From Streptomyces sp. 549 (GTDB lineage Bacteria; Actinomycetota; Actinomycetes; Streptomycetales; Streptomycetaceae): a stretch of DNA of 64,000 nt. Under the pieces are notes generated by a model that did not search any database, was not told the origin of the DNA, and saw nothing but the letters and a program-made list of their open reading frames with translations. Position numbers and translations under genes: made by a program. This document shows positions 32,750 through 45,399 of the stretch, piece by piece. The stretch's first letter is position 1. Every line of letters begins with the position of its first letter. The stretch spans positions 1-64,000 of the forward strand of contig NZ_JASKMT010000012.1 in assembly GCF_030124175.1 (NCBI RefSeq), in the 5' to 3' direction.

Positions 32750-33580
32750 TCAGACGGCCTGCGGGAAGTCGAAGACGCGGTCCGGGTCCCAGGCCCGCTT
32801 CACCTCCGCCAGCCGCGCGGCCGCCGGGCCGTAGTACGCCGTCCGCCAGTCGTCGAGGTCCGGGTCGGCGTAGTTCTGGTACGCGGCCCCCGAGGCGTGC
32901 GGGCGCTGCGACTCCCACACCCGCCGCACCCACGCCGCGTGCCGGCCCGTGCCTGCCGCGCCCAGGGGCTCTGACGGGCCGCCGTGCGGCGCGGGCAGGT
33001 GCGCGAGGTACTGGGCGAGCACCCGCTCCCGGCGGTGCACGAACGCGGTGGCGTGCACCGGGACCCGGCCCACCGCGCCGCCCAGCGCCGTCAGCAGGAC
33101 CTCCGCGGCGCCCCCCTCGGGGGCGTCGAACGACTCCACGGTCCGCACCAGCGCCCGCCAGCCGGCGTCCGGCACCAGATGCCGGAAGAAGTGCGAGCGG
33201 GCGGTCTGGGCACCCCGGCGCAGGGCGCCCAGCGGGTGGCGGCCGGGCAGCCGTCCCGGCAGCCGGCTCTGCTCGTCGCTCAGCGACTCGCACTGCGCCA
33301 GCTCCCGCATCGCCTGCGCGTGCGGCACCTGCCGGAACACCGCCCGGTCCGCCGGTCCGCACCGGGCGGCCAGCCGGTCCACGGCGTTCTCCGCGTCCTG
33401 CCGCGCGCCGAGCGAGAGCAACCGCAGGGTGAGCTGCGGGCGTTCACCCGCCGAGGCGCGCAGCCGCACCGACGACCAGATCTCGTCGGGCAGTTCGGGC
33501 CCCCACCCCGCCTCCGGTGCTGCGGCGCCGCACCCGACGCGCCGTCGCCCTCGTGCGGCAGCATGCCACCCGGCTCGCAC
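32750..33580 (-). pseudogene. Truncated BBE-type FAD-linked oxidoreductase
   Basis: The frame encodes the C-terminal half of a berberine-bridge-type flavoprotein. A substrate-domain portion includes VPVHATAFVHRRERVLAQYL, and the BBE tail reads AAYQNYADPDLDDWRTAYYG and then KRAWDPDRVFDFPQAV. The N-terminal FAD-binding (PP-loop) domain with the His/Cys flavin-linkage sites, about 200 residues, is missing. The apparent start at 33580 (MRAGWHAAARG) is low-complexity sequence without a ribosome binding site. The gene is therefore a 5'-truncated remnant. It lies directly next to the start of the conserved core block, so a deletion or insertion boundary probably falls near 33.6 kb. Confidence 0.7.
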
Positions 33581-33716
33581 GGGGGTGCGTGCGGGCCGGG
33601 CGGCACCGGAGTGCGTCAGAGGGCCCCGGTCCCGGTCAGCCCTGATCCACTTCCCGACCCCTCACTTCCGGGGCCCTCACTTCCGCGGCACCGCACCTCC
33701 TCAGCCCCGCACCTCC

Positions 33717-35819
33717 TCAGCCTGTTCCGGTGACCGTGAAGGCGCGGCTGGTGCCGCTGATGGGGGTGATCTTCCCCAGCAGGCTCCTGGCGTGGCCGTG
33801 GTAGCGGAAACGGTACTCGCCCGGTGCCGCGTCGGCCGGCACGTCCCAGGACAGCGTCACCTTGGACGCGCTGATGCCGTCCCTGGCCCAGCGGAATGTC
33901 GTCGACCAGTCGCCGTCGTCGGCGACGCGCTCCCAGCGGTCGCCGGTCCGCCGCTGCACCTCCAGGTAGGTGGCGTCGGCCTGTGTGTCGTTGCCCGGGT
34001 GGGCGCCGGCGAAGACGGCGGTGGCCCGGTCGCCGCGCCCGTAGGAGGCCGCCGGCTGGGTCAGCACGTCGCCGAAGCCGCGGAACAGAGGCGGCGTGTC
34101 CAGCACCACGCCCGGCGGGCGGATCCACTGCTTGCCGGAGAGGTCCGCGGGCACGGGCCCGCGGACCGCCGGCCGGCCGTCGCGCATCCGCGTCGCCAGG
34201 TCGGCCGCGCTCTGCTGGAGCGCGGGCAGCTGCCAGCGGCCGAACAGCGTGCTGCCGCCCTCGTACTGCTGGGCGTCGTACTCCTCCGGCGTGGTCAGGT
34301 AGTGCAGGTAGGCGTTGGAGAAGCCGGCCACCAGCACGTTCTTCAGGTCGGCGCCGGTGATCTCGGCGACGGTCCGCCGCAGGCGCAGTCCGGCGGTGAC
34401 GGTCGCCTCGACCGGCAGCCCGATCAGGTAGAGGTCGCCGACGCGCATCAGCTGCACCGGCGCCTCCTCCTGGACCCAGGGCAGCAGCCGGTTCATCTCG
34501 CCCACCGGCAGCAGCACCCCCTTGGGTGACTGGCAGTCCTTCAGCGCTGGGGACACGGTGTACAGCACGGAGTGCGAGACGGCGTCCCAGAACGGGTTGG
34601 CACCCTCCTTGAAGATCGGCAGCGCCGGGCCGTCCTCGGTGCTGCCGGCTGCGGCGCTGGTGCCGTAGGCCGGCTTGCAGGTGCGGTGGGTGCGGCCGTC
34701 ACCGGTGAACTCGGGGCGCACCTCCACGTCGGACAGGTCCACATACGACAGCAGGGAGTCCACGCCGCCGCCCAACCGCTGTCCCTCCTCGTCCAGTTGA
34801 CCGGCCGCAGCCTCGTACTGCCGCATGCCGATCGTGTGCGTGTTCTCGAACTGCTTCTCCTCCAACTCGTCTGCCGGGTCGAGGTGGATGTTCGGCGACA
34901 TGTCACCGGCGTTGGTCTGCGCGAACGCCGACACGAAGTCCGGTGGGGTGTCCGCGAGATAGTCGACCTTCTCGACCTCCCGCTCCCAGTGGTGGGCGGC
35001 GAAGCCCTTGTTGTCGCCGCTGATGAGCTTGTTCTCGCCGGTCATCGAGGTGTTGTGGGTGGCGAACCAGTTGATCGCGCCGACCGGGCGGCCGTCCCGC
35101 TCGATGCGCAGCAGCGAGGTCTGCGGGTCGCGGCCCTCGGGGAAGAACGCCCGGTCCGCCGCCGGGTTGCGGTCGAACGCCACCTTGGACCGGTTGACGT
35201 TCGCGTCGTGCAGTTCGCCGTGGGTGAGCGTCAGCGAGGCCGGGGCCAGGTCGGCGTGCGCCCGCTCCACGGACGCCAGCATGCCGTCGCTCACCGCCCG
35301 GAACGTCTTCTCCCGGTAGCCGAGTGTGGTCACGTTGTAGAGCGTGTGGTGCGAGTAGCCGCCGGGCCCGGAGTGCGAGTGGGTGGCGGTGATCATCACG
35401 TTCTGCTCGGAGTACAGGTCGCCGTAGCGCTCCTTCAGACCGCGCAGCACCCGCTGGTGCACGCTGGAGAAGATCATGGGTGAGTCCGCGACGACGATCA
35501 GCACGCGCTTGCCGGTCGCCCGGTCTGCGATCACGAAGGCACGGGACCGCATCCGGGTGTGCAGGCCCTCGGCGACCTGGTCGACCCGGGCGTAGCCCAT
35601 CATCCCGGCCTCGGCGATCTCTCCGGTGGCGTCGGCCACACCGCGGCCGACCAGGTAGGGCTCCTCGGCGGCGGAGGCCGCGTCGGAGGTGGTGGCAGGG
35701 GACGCCGGGGCCGTGGGGAGCGCCGCGGTGGGGGATCCGCCGAAGGCGGACGTGGGGGCGAGCAGCAGGGCGACGGCCACCGCGAGCGCGGCAGCGGTCC
35801 GAAGACGTTGAATGGCCAC
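33717..35819 (-). CDS. Secreted neutral/alkaline ceramidase
   Basis: This extracellular amidase hydrolyses ceramide to sphingosine and fatty acid. The GTG at 35819 starts a 700-residue protein with a clear signal peptide (LRTAAALAVAVALLLAPTSA). The family features are all present: ITATHSHSGPGGYSHHTLYN (zinc-binding His), INWFATHNTSMTGENKLISG with the nucleophile Ser in ISGDNKG, QTNAGDMSPNIHLDP, and FSNAYLHYLTTPEEYDAQQY (zinc-binding Glu/Tyr region). A C-terminal immunoglobulin-like domain ends FTVTGTG. An ATG at 35870 is possible but would precede the signal peptide by 17 charged residues. Streptomyces makes no ceramide, so host or environmental sphingolipids are the probable substrate. Confidence 0.92.
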   Translation of the reverse strand: MAIQRLRTAAALAVAVALLLAPTSAFGGSPTAALPTAPASPATTSDAASAAEEPYLVGRGVADATGEIAEAGMMGYARVDQVAEGLHTRMRSRAFVIADRATGKRVLIVVADSPMIFSSVHQRVLRGLKERYGDLYSEQNVMITATHSHSGPGGYSHHTLYNVTTLGYREKTFRAVSDGMLASVERAHADLAPASLTLTHGELHDANVNRSKVAFDRNPAADRAFFPEGRDPQTSLLRIERDGRPVGAINWFATHNTSMTGENKLISGDNKGFAAHHWEREVEKVDYLADTPPDFVSAFAQTNAGDMSPNIHLDPADELEEKQFENTHTIGMRQYEAAAGQLDEEGQRLGGGVDSLLSYVDLSDVEVRPEFTGDGRTHRTCKPAYGTSAAAGSTEDGPALPIFKEGANPFWDAVSHSVLYTVSPALKDCQSPKGVLLPVGEMNRLLPWVQEEAPVQLMRVGDLYLIGLPVEATVTAGLRLRRTVAEITGADLKNVLVAGFSNAYLHYLTTPEEYDAQQYEGGSTLFGRWQLPALQQSAADLATRMRDGRPAVRGPVPADLSGKQWIRPPGVVLDTPPLFRGFGDVLTQPAASYGRGDRATAVFAGAHPGNDTQADATYLEVQRRTGDRWERVADDGDWSTTFRWARDGISASKVTLSWDVPADAAPGEYRFRYHGHARSLLGKITPISGTSRAFTVTGTG

Positions 35820-35973
35820 TCCACCGTCGTACCAGGCGGTAGCACGACCGTGAAGGTACGTGCGTGACAAGGGTGTTGGGCGGGGCGACCGGCAGGCGTC
35901 CCGAACGGCCGGGCAGCGGGCGGAAATAGGGAAAACCCGGACGCAGTCGGTGTACGCCCCCTACGCTTCGTAT

Positions 35974-36432
35974 GTGCCTGGGGCGTCGGGCCGGGTCCTT
36001 GTGGTGGACGACAACAAGGTGATCCGGCAACTGATCAAGGTCAACCTGGAGCTGGAGGGCTTCGAGGTCGTGACCGCGGCCGATGGTGCCGAGTGCCTTG
36101 ACGTGGTCCACCACATACGACCGGACGTGATCACTCTCGACGTGGCCATGCCGCGGCTGGACGGCCTGCGCACCGCGCAGCGGCTGCGGGCCGACCCGCG
36201 TACCCGCCGCATTCCGGTGGCCCTGGTCAGCGGCTGCAACCGGATGGGCGGCGAGGTGGACGTCGCGGACGCCTTCCTCGCCAAGCCGTTCGAGCCCGGT
36301 GACCTCGTCCAGCTGGTCCGGCGGCTGCTGCTCAGCGGCCCCGCCCCCGGCCCCGCGGGCGGGCCGCCCGCGGCCGACCAGGCGTCGCCGTCGGTGACGG
36401 AGAGCGCGGAGTCCGTCGCCGGGCCGTCCTGA
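35974..36432 (+). CDS. Single-domain (receiver-only) response regulator
   Basis: This 152-residue protein consists of a receiver domain and a Pro/Ala-rich tail. From the GTG at 35974 it reads MPGASGRVLVVDDNKVIRQL, with phosphoacceptor Asp56 in VITLDVAMPRLDG and Lys in AFLAKPFEPGDL. There is no output domain and no kinase adjacent. It is found in front of nrtL-lysA-hom in Streptomyces chromosomes generally. The start is uncertain: in-frame codons reach back to 35860, but the upstream residues look non-coding. How it signals is unknown. Confidence 0.8.
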   Translation: MPGASGRVLVVDDNKVIRQLIKVNLELEGFEVVTAADGAECLDVVHHIRPDVITLDVAMPRLDGLRTAQRLRADPRTRRIPVALVSGCNRMGGEVDVADAFLAKPFEPGDLVQLVRRLLLSGPAPGPAGGPPAADQASPSVTESAESVAGPS

Positions 36433-36482
36433 GGAGTGGAACACGCGGCGGACCGCCGCCGACACGGGACTAGGCTTGTCCC

Positions 36483-37325
36483 GTGACCCCCGACCAGCTC
36501 TCCCGCAGTGTGCTGCGCTCGGTACACCGTGCCGTCGCCGCCGGGGTGCTGCCTGCCACGGAGGAGCCGGACCGGGTCACTCTGCGTAAACCCCCGCACG
36601 GCGACGCCGACTACGCGTCGAACATCGCGCTGCGCCTCGCCCCGGCGGTCGGCCGCCCGGCCCGGGAGATCGCCGAGATCCTGCGGCCGTCGCTGGCCGC
36701 CGAACCGGGGGTCGCCGCCGTCGCCGTCGCCGGAGCCGGCTTCCTCAACATCCGTGTCGACCCCGGCGGGCGCACCGCTGCCGTCCGCGCCCTGCTCGCC
36801 GGTGCCCACCGCGCCCCGGGCCGGACCCCGGGCGCCCGCGTCCCCGGTCCGGTGCCGCCCGCCGAGGACCCGGCGGGCGACGCCGCCCGCTGGGCGGCGG
36901 CCACCGGCACCGCGCCGAACTGGGAGCGGCGGCACAGCAACCCGCTGTTCCGCGTGCAGTACGCCCACGCCCGGACCCGGGCCCTGCTCGCCGGTGCCCG
37001 CGACCTCGGCCTCGCCCCGGAGCCGGGCCGCTACGACACCCGCGCCGAGGCCGCGCTGATCGCCCGCCTGGGTGAGGCAGCCCGGGTCGGCGGCCAGGCC
37101 GCCAGCCGGGCCACCGGGCCGGAGGGCGGCGCCCGGCTCGCCTACCGTCTCGAAGCAGCCGCCGACGCCTTCTTCGACTTCCACGACGCCCACCCCGTGC
37201 TGCCCCGCGGCGACGAGAAACCCGAGGCCGCCCACCGCTCCCGGCTGGCCCTCGCCGAGGCCACCGGGACGGTGCTGGCCGGCGGCCTCGCCGAACTCGG
37301 CATCAGCGCACCGAACCACCTCTGA
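36483..37325 (+). CDS. nrtL: ArgS-related anticodon-binding protein NrtL
   Basis: This is a 280-residue relative of arginyl-tRNA synthetase. The GTG at 36483 begins [20 protein letters not shown]. The N-terminal part resembles the ArgS additional domain ([20 protein letters not shown]), and the C-terminal part the DALR anticodon-binding helices ([20 protein letters not shown]). The catalytic Rossmann core with HIGH and KMSKS is entirely absent, so it cannot charge tRNA. It may bind tRNA-Arg or have a regulatory role. It is separated by only 16 bases from lysA and is probably co-transcribed with it. Confidence 0.85.
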   Translation: MTPDQLSRSVLRSVHRAVAAGVLPATEEPDRVTLRKPPHGDADYASNIALRLAPAVGRPAREIAEILRPSLAAEPGVAAVAVAGAGFLNIRVDPGGRTAAVRALLAGAHRAPGRTPGARVPGPVPPAEDPAGDAARWAAATGTAPNWERRHSNPLFRVQYAHARTRALLAGARDLGLAPEPGRYDTRAEAALIARLGEAARVGGQAASRATGPEGGARLAYRLEAAADAFFDFHDAHPVLPRGDEKPEAAHRSRLALAEATGTVLAGGLAELGISAPNHL

Positions 37326-37341
37326 GGGGATCAGAGCCACC

Positions 37342-38733
37342 ATGAGCCGTTCCGCCCATCCTGCCGGGCCCCGCCACGCCGACGTCCTTCCCGAGGGCCG
37401 CCACAGTGCGGCGCCCGAGGACCTCAACGCCCTCGACCCGCAGGTGTGGTCCCGCACCGTCACCCGCGACGAGCGCGGCACCGTCACGGTCGGCGGCCTC
37501 GCCGTCACCGAGCTGGCCGAGCGCTTCGGCACCCCCGCCTACCTGCTGGACGAGCAGGACTTCCGCGCCCGCTGCCGGGCCTGGCGGGACGCCTTCGGGC
37601 CCGGCGCCGACGTGTTCTACGCGGGCAAGGCGTTCCTGTCCCGGGCCGTGGTGCGCTGGCTGCACGAGGAGGGACTCAACCTGGACGTGTGCTCCGGCGG
37701 CGAGCTGGCCACCGCGCTGGCCGCCGGCATGCCCGCCGAGCGCATCGCGCTGCACGGCAACAACAAGTCCACCGAGGAGATCGACCGGGCCGTCGAGGCC
37801 GGGGTGGGCCGCATCGTCCTTGACTCCTTCCAGGAGATCGTCCGCGTGGCCAAGGCCGCCGAGCGGGTCGGCCGCCGCCAGCCGGTGCAGATCCGGGTCA
37901 CCGTCGGCGTCGAGGCGCACACCCACGAGTTCATCGCCACCGCCCACGAGGACCAGAAGTTCGGCCTGCCGCTGGCCGGCGGGCAGGCCGCGGAGGCGGT
38001 GCGCCGCACGCTGGGCCTGGACTCGCTGGAGCTCATCGGCATCCACTCGCACATCGGCTCGCAGATCTTCGACACCTCCGGCTTCGAGGTCGCCGCGCAC
38101 CGCGTGGTGGGGCTGCTCGCGCAGATCCGCGACGAGCACGGCGTCGAACTGCCGGAGATCGACCTCGGCGGCGGTCTGGGCATCGCGTACACCAGCGAGG
38201 ACGACCCCAGTGAGCCGCAGCACATCGCCAAGGCGCTCAACGAGATCGTCACCCGCGAGTGCGAGTCCGCCGGGCTGGCCGTGCCGCGGCTGTCCGTGGA
38301 GCCCGGCCGGGCCATCGTCGGCCCGACCGCGTTCACGCTCTACGAGGTCGGCACGACCAAGCCGCTGGACGGCCTGCGCACCTACGTCAGCGTCGACGGC
38401 GGCATGTCGGACAACATCCGTACCGCGCTCTACGACGCCGAGTACACCGTCACGCTGGCCTCCCGGACCTCCGACGCCGAGCCGATGCTGAGCAGGGTGG
38501 TGGGCAAGCACTGCGAAAGCGGCGATATCGTCGTACGGGACGCCTACCTGCCTGCCGACACGGCACCCGGGGACCTGCTCGCGGTGCCGGCCACCGGCGC
38601 CTACTGCCGGTCCATGGCCAGCAACTACAACCACGCGCTGCGCCCGCCGGTGGTCGCCGTCAGCGACGGCGAGGCCAGGGAGATCGTCCGGCGCGAGACG
38701 GAGGAGGACCTGCTCCGCCTCGACGTCGGGTGA
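37342..38733 (+). CDS. lysA: Diaminopimelate decarboxylase
   Basis: This enzyme makes L-lysine by decarboxylating meso-diaminopimelate with pyridoxal phosphate, in the cytosol. The ATG at 37342 gives 463 residues, normal for the family. The PLP Lys is in [31 protein letters not shown] and [12 protein letters not shown] bind the phosphate. [12 protein letters not shown] and the Cys of [11 protein letters not shown] complete the dimer-interface active site, with [20 protein letters not shown] near the end. It is the first classical gene of the lysA-hom-thrC-thrB block. A hairpin at 38764 separates it from hom. Confidence 0.97.
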   Translation: MSRSAHPAGPRHADVLPEGRHSAAPEDLNALDPQVWSRTVTRDERGTVTVGGLAVTELAERFGTPAYLLDEQDFRARCRAWRDAFGPGADVFYAGKAFLSRAVVRWLHEEGLNLDVCSGGELATALAAGMPAERIALHGNNKSTEEIDRAVEAGVGRIVLDSFQEIVRVAKAAERVGRRQPVQIRVTVGVEAHTHEFIATAHEDQKFGLPLAGGQAAEAVRRTLGLDSLELIGIHSHIGSQIFDTSGFEVAAHRVVGLLAQIRDEHGVELPEIDLGGGLGIAYTSEDDPSEPQHIAKALNEIVTRECESAGLAVPRLSVEPGRAIVGPTAFTLYEVGTTKPLDGLRTYVSVDGGMSDNIRTALYDAEYTVTLASRTSDAEPMLSRVVGKHCESGDIVVRDAYLPADTAPGDLLAVPATGAYCRSMASNYNHALRPPVVAVSDGEAREIVRRETEEDLLRLDVG

Positions 38734-38763
38734 CTGAAAGCTGAGAAACGCGTTCCACATGCT

Positions 38764-38788
38764 GGACCCGGGAGGGAATCCCGGGTCC
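38764..38788 (+). terminator. Hairpin between lysA and hom
   Basis: GGACCCGGGA (38764-38773) pairs with TCCCGGGTCC (38779-38788) around GGGAA. It lies 30 bases after the lysA stop; it may end part of the transcripts and let hom-thrC have a separate promoter. Confidence 0.6.
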
Positions 38789-38908
38789 GGTGCGTGAGAC
38801 TTGCCCTGCTGGACGGGACGCTGGACGGCATGCTGGACGAGGCGTCACGCCGAACCGGTGGGACCAGGGAACCGCCGGACATGACACGAACCGAGTGAAC
38901 GAGGTCAG

Positions 38909-40206
38909 ATGATGCGTACGCGTCCGCTGAAGGTGGCGCTGCTGGGCTGTGGAGTGGTCGGCTCAGAGGTGGCACGCATCATGACGACGCACGCGGAGGA
39001 CCTCGCGGCGCGCATCGGCGCCCCGGTCGAGCTGGCCGGGATCGCCGTGCGGCGCCCCGGGCGGGTGCGTGAGGGCGTGCCCGCCGACCTCGTCACCACC
39101 GACGCCAAGGCGCTGGTCACCCGCGGCGACATCGACGTGGTCGTGGAGGTCATCGGCGGCATCGAGCCCGCCCGCGCCCTCATCACGGCCGCCTTCGAGA
39201 ACGGCGCCAGCGTGGTCTCGGCCAACAAGGCGCTGCTCGCCGAGGACGGCCCGGCGCTGCACGAGGCGGCCGACAAGCACGGCGCCGACCTGTACTACGA
39301 GGCGGCGGTCGCAGGGGCGATCCCGCTGGTCCGCCCGCTGCGCGAGTCCCTTGCCGGGGACACCGTGAACCGGGTGCTGGGCATCGTCAACGGCACCACC
39401 AACTTCATCCTCGACCGGATGGACACCTCCGGCGCCGGGTACAGCGAGGCGCTCGACGAGGCCACCGCGCTGGGCTACGCCGAGGCCGACCCGACCGCCG
39501 ACGTCGAGGGCTTCGACGCCGCCGCGAAGGCCGCGATCCTCGCCGGCATCGCCTTCCACACCCGCGTCGGCCTGGACGACGTGCACCGCGAGGGCCTCAC
39601 CGAGGTCACCGCCGCGGACATCGCGTCCGCCCGCCGCATGGGCTGCACGGTCAAGCTGCTCGCCATCTGCGAGCGGGCCGCCGACGGCCGCTCGGTCACC
39701 GCCCGCGTCCACCCCGCGATGATCCCGCTGACCCACCCGCTGGCGTCGGTCCGCGAGGCGTACAACGCGGTGTTCGTCGAGGCGGAGGCCGCGGGCCAGC
39801 TCATGTTCTACGGCCCCGGCGCCGGGGGCGGCCCGACTGCCTCCGCCGTCCTGGGCGACCTGGTCGCGGCCTGCCGCAACAAGCTCAGCGGCGCCCGCGG
39901 CCCCGGCGAGTCGGCCTACACCCAGCTCCCGGTCAGCCCGATGGGTGACGTCGTCACCCGCTACCACATCAGCCTGGACGTCGCCGACAAACCCGGCGTA
40001 CTCGCCCAGTGCGCCCTGGTGTTCGCCGAGCACGGCGTGTCGATCGACACCGTCCGGCAGCAGGGCAAGGAGGGGGCCGACGGCGACGCGTCGCTGGTCG
40101 TCGTCACCCACCGCGCCGCCGACTCCGCCCTGGGCGCGACAGTCGAGGCGCTGCGCAATCTGGACACCGTCCGCGGCGTCGCGAGCATCATGCGGGTCGA
40201 AGGGGA

Positions 40207-40210
<4 letters not shown>
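38909..40210 (+). CDS. hom: Homoserine dehydrogenase
   Basis: This enzyme reduces aspartate semialdehyde to homoserine, the branch to threonine and methionine. It has 433 residues from the ATG at 38909 (a second ATG follows directly at 38912). The nucleotide-binding loop is [30 protein letters not shown] and [11 protein letters not shown] follow, and the catalytic region is [20 protein letters not shown] with [14 protein letters not shown]-terminal ACT domain ([20 protein letters not shown]) allows feedback control by threonine, as known for the actinobacterial enzyme. Its stop overlaps the first possible thrC start (ATGA). Confidence 0.97.
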
Positions 40211-41337
<1,127 letters not shown>

Positions 41338-41674
41338 CCCTCGACCCCGTGGCGGCACGGGCCCGGCGGGACCTCACCGCCGGGCCTGGTTCACTGTAGG
41401 GACCACGCGGGAGCACACCGCTGTGGACGACACGCATCGTGCGCCTCCCGTGCGCCCTGTGTCGCCACCGAACCATCGTTGGATAGGCTGGGATTCAACC
41501 CACCCCGCACAGATGAATGTGCCAGGGGCATGTGTTGTGTTTCCCGAAAACCGCCCCCACAGCGGTTCCTTCGCCGGGCCGAGGCCCGGCACGCGACGTC
41601 CGGTACCCACCGAGGCGCCGGGGGAGTTGCTCGCACGCACCACCAGCACACGAACCAAGGAGAGTCATCGAGCG
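41338..41674. other. thrC-thrB gap with hairpin and probable leader
   Basis: This 337-base gap is long for an amino acid operon. It starts with a strong hairpin (41360-41386). A TAGGCT -10-like element near 41485 could start a separate thrB transcript with a leader of about 180 bases. No peptide leader or riboswitch was recognised. Confidence 0.4.
41360..41386 (+). terminator. Terminator hairpin after thrC
   Basis: GGCCCGGCGG (41360-41369) pairs perfectly with CCGCCGGGCC (41377-41386) around seven bases, 23 bases after the thrC stop. Confidence 0.7.
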
Positions 41675-42616
41675 ATGGCCGGTCCCGCGTTCCGCGCCGC
41701 CGCCGTCCGGGTGCGCGTCCCAGCCACCAGCGCCAACCTCGGCCCGGGCTTCGACGCCCTCGGCCTGGCCCTGGGGCTCTACGACGACGTGGTGGTCCGC
41801 GTCGCCGAGTCCGGCCTGCACCTCGACATCGCGGGTGAGGGGGCCGAGACGCTGCCGCGGGACGAGAGCCATCTGCTCGTCCGCTCGCTGCGCACCGCCT
41901 TCGACCTGCTCGGCGGGCAGCCCCGCGGCTTGGAGGTGGTGTGCGCCAACCGCATCCCGCACGGCCGCGGACTGGGCTCGTCCTCGGCGGCCATCTGCGC
42001 CGGCATCGTCGCCGCCCGCGCGGTGACCACCGGCGGTGCCGAGAAGCTCGACAACACCGCGCTGCTCGAACTCGCCACCGAGATCGAGGGGCACCCCGAC
42101 AACGTGGCCGCCTGCCTGCTGGGCGGGTTCACGCTCGCCTGGACGGACGGCGGCGCCGCGCGGGCGATCCGGATGGAACCCGCGGAGTCCGTCGTACCGG
42201 TCGCCTTCGTGCCGTCCCGTCCGGTGCTCACCGAGACGGCCCGCGGCCTGCTGCCGCGCACCGTGCCGCACGTCGACGCCGCCGCCAACGCCGGACGGGC
42301 CGCACTGCTCGTCGAGGCGCTGACCAGGCGCCCCGAGCTGCTGCTCGCGGCGACGGAGGACCGCCTGCACCAGGAGTACCGGGCGCCGGCGATGCCGGAG
42401 AGCGTGGAACTGGTGAACCGTCTGCGCGCCGAGGGCGTACCCGCCGTCATCAGCGGTGCGGGCCCCACGGTGCTCGCGCTCGCCACCGCGGACACCGCGG
42501 ACACCGCCAACAAGGTCGCCCGCAGCACGGGCGCCGGGTGGGCGGCCAACCGGCTGGCGCTGGACGCGGACGGGGCCAGCGTGCTGCCGCTCGCCGGTGC
42601 GGGCGGCAACCAGTGA
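41675..42616 (+). CDS. thrB: Homoserine kinase
   Basis: This phosphorylates homoserine to O-phosphohomoserine, the substrate of ThrC. The ATG at 41675 follows AAGGAG and gives 313 residues. The GHMP kinase motifs are VRVPATSANLGPGFDALGLA (motif 1), IPHGRGLGSSSAAICAGIVA (ATP loop) and VISGAGPTVLALA (motif 3). The gene lies after thrC with its own probable promoter. A short repeated stretch ADTADTANK occurs near the C-terminus. Its product closes the threonine branch encoded by this block. Confidence 0.96.
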   Translation: MAGPAFRAAAVRVRVPATSANLGPGFDALGLALGLYDDVVVRVAESGLHLDIAGEGAETLPRDESHLLVRSLRTAFDLLGGQPRGLEVVCANRIPHGRGLGSSSAAICAGIVAARAVTTGGAEKLDNTALLELATEIEGHPDNVAACLLGGFTLAWTDGGAARAIRMEPAESVVPVAFVPSRPVLTETARGLLPRTVPHVDAAANAGRAALLVEALTRRPELLLAATEDRLHQEYRAPAMPESVELVNRLRAEGVPAVISGAGPTVLALATADTADTANKVARSTGAGWAANRLALDADGASVLPLAGAGGNQ

Positions 42617-42977
42617 CAGGAGGACCGGCCCGATTGCCGGTTACCGAGAGGGGGAATGTTTGTCGGATCCGGTAGTGTTAACCTCAAGTCTGCACCTGCA
42701 TCCGAAACGATGCGGTGCACGGTGTCCCTCTCCGGGACCACCCTTTCTTCCGGGAGCTCCCCACACTGTCTGAGCAGCCTGCCGAGCAGTGTCGAAAACG
42801 CTCCGGAACCGGCGCGAATGACGCCAGTCATCCTCTCGTGCCAGTGAACTGATCTCTCCGCCGTACGCACAGGCGGGACCACCGCCCCGGCCGTTCCGCC
42901 ACATCGGACCGCAGCCGGACAGCACAACCGGTCGCCGAGCCAGACAGGCCGACGTCCGCTCCAGGGAAGGACCCTTC
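42617..42977 (+). promoter_or_regulatory. rho promoter and long leader
   Basis: The 361 bases before rho contain no gene. An AT-richer island near 42655-42690 (with TAGTGTTAACC) is the probable promoter, leaving a transcribed leader of roughly 280 bases. Rho genes are commonly autoregulated by Rho-dependent attenuation in such leaders; that mechanism is inferred here. Confidence 0.45.
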
Positions 42978-45056
<2,079 letters not shown>

Positions 45057-45399
45057 TCCCGCCGCCGGAGCCTCCCGCCCGGCACCGCCTGCGCAGGCCG
45101 TCGCACCCGCCCCTCCCGGGCGTGTGCGGCGGCCTGCGGCCGTGTACGGGCGCGGAGCCCACCCGGGCCCGCAGGCGTGAGAGCCTCGCCACAGCCGGCG
45201 GCAGCGCCGCTGTGCGGCGCCGACGGCCGGGACGCGGCGTCGCCGCTGGTGGACGCCGCTGTGCCGGTCCCGGGGCAGCGCGGGGCCGGATGTCCGGATG
45301 ATCTTGCTTAGGCAGTGTTCATCACGCTGTGTGCAACCCTTCCGCAGGGCCCGACGTCTCATCGACAGCAGGGGGCAGAGCCGAGAGGGAGCAGCAGGC
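45057..45399. other. rho-LCP intergenic region
   Basis: This 343-base gap has no gene-like sequence. It should contain the rho terminator and the promoter of the LCP gene, but neither is clear by eye. Confidence 0.35.
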
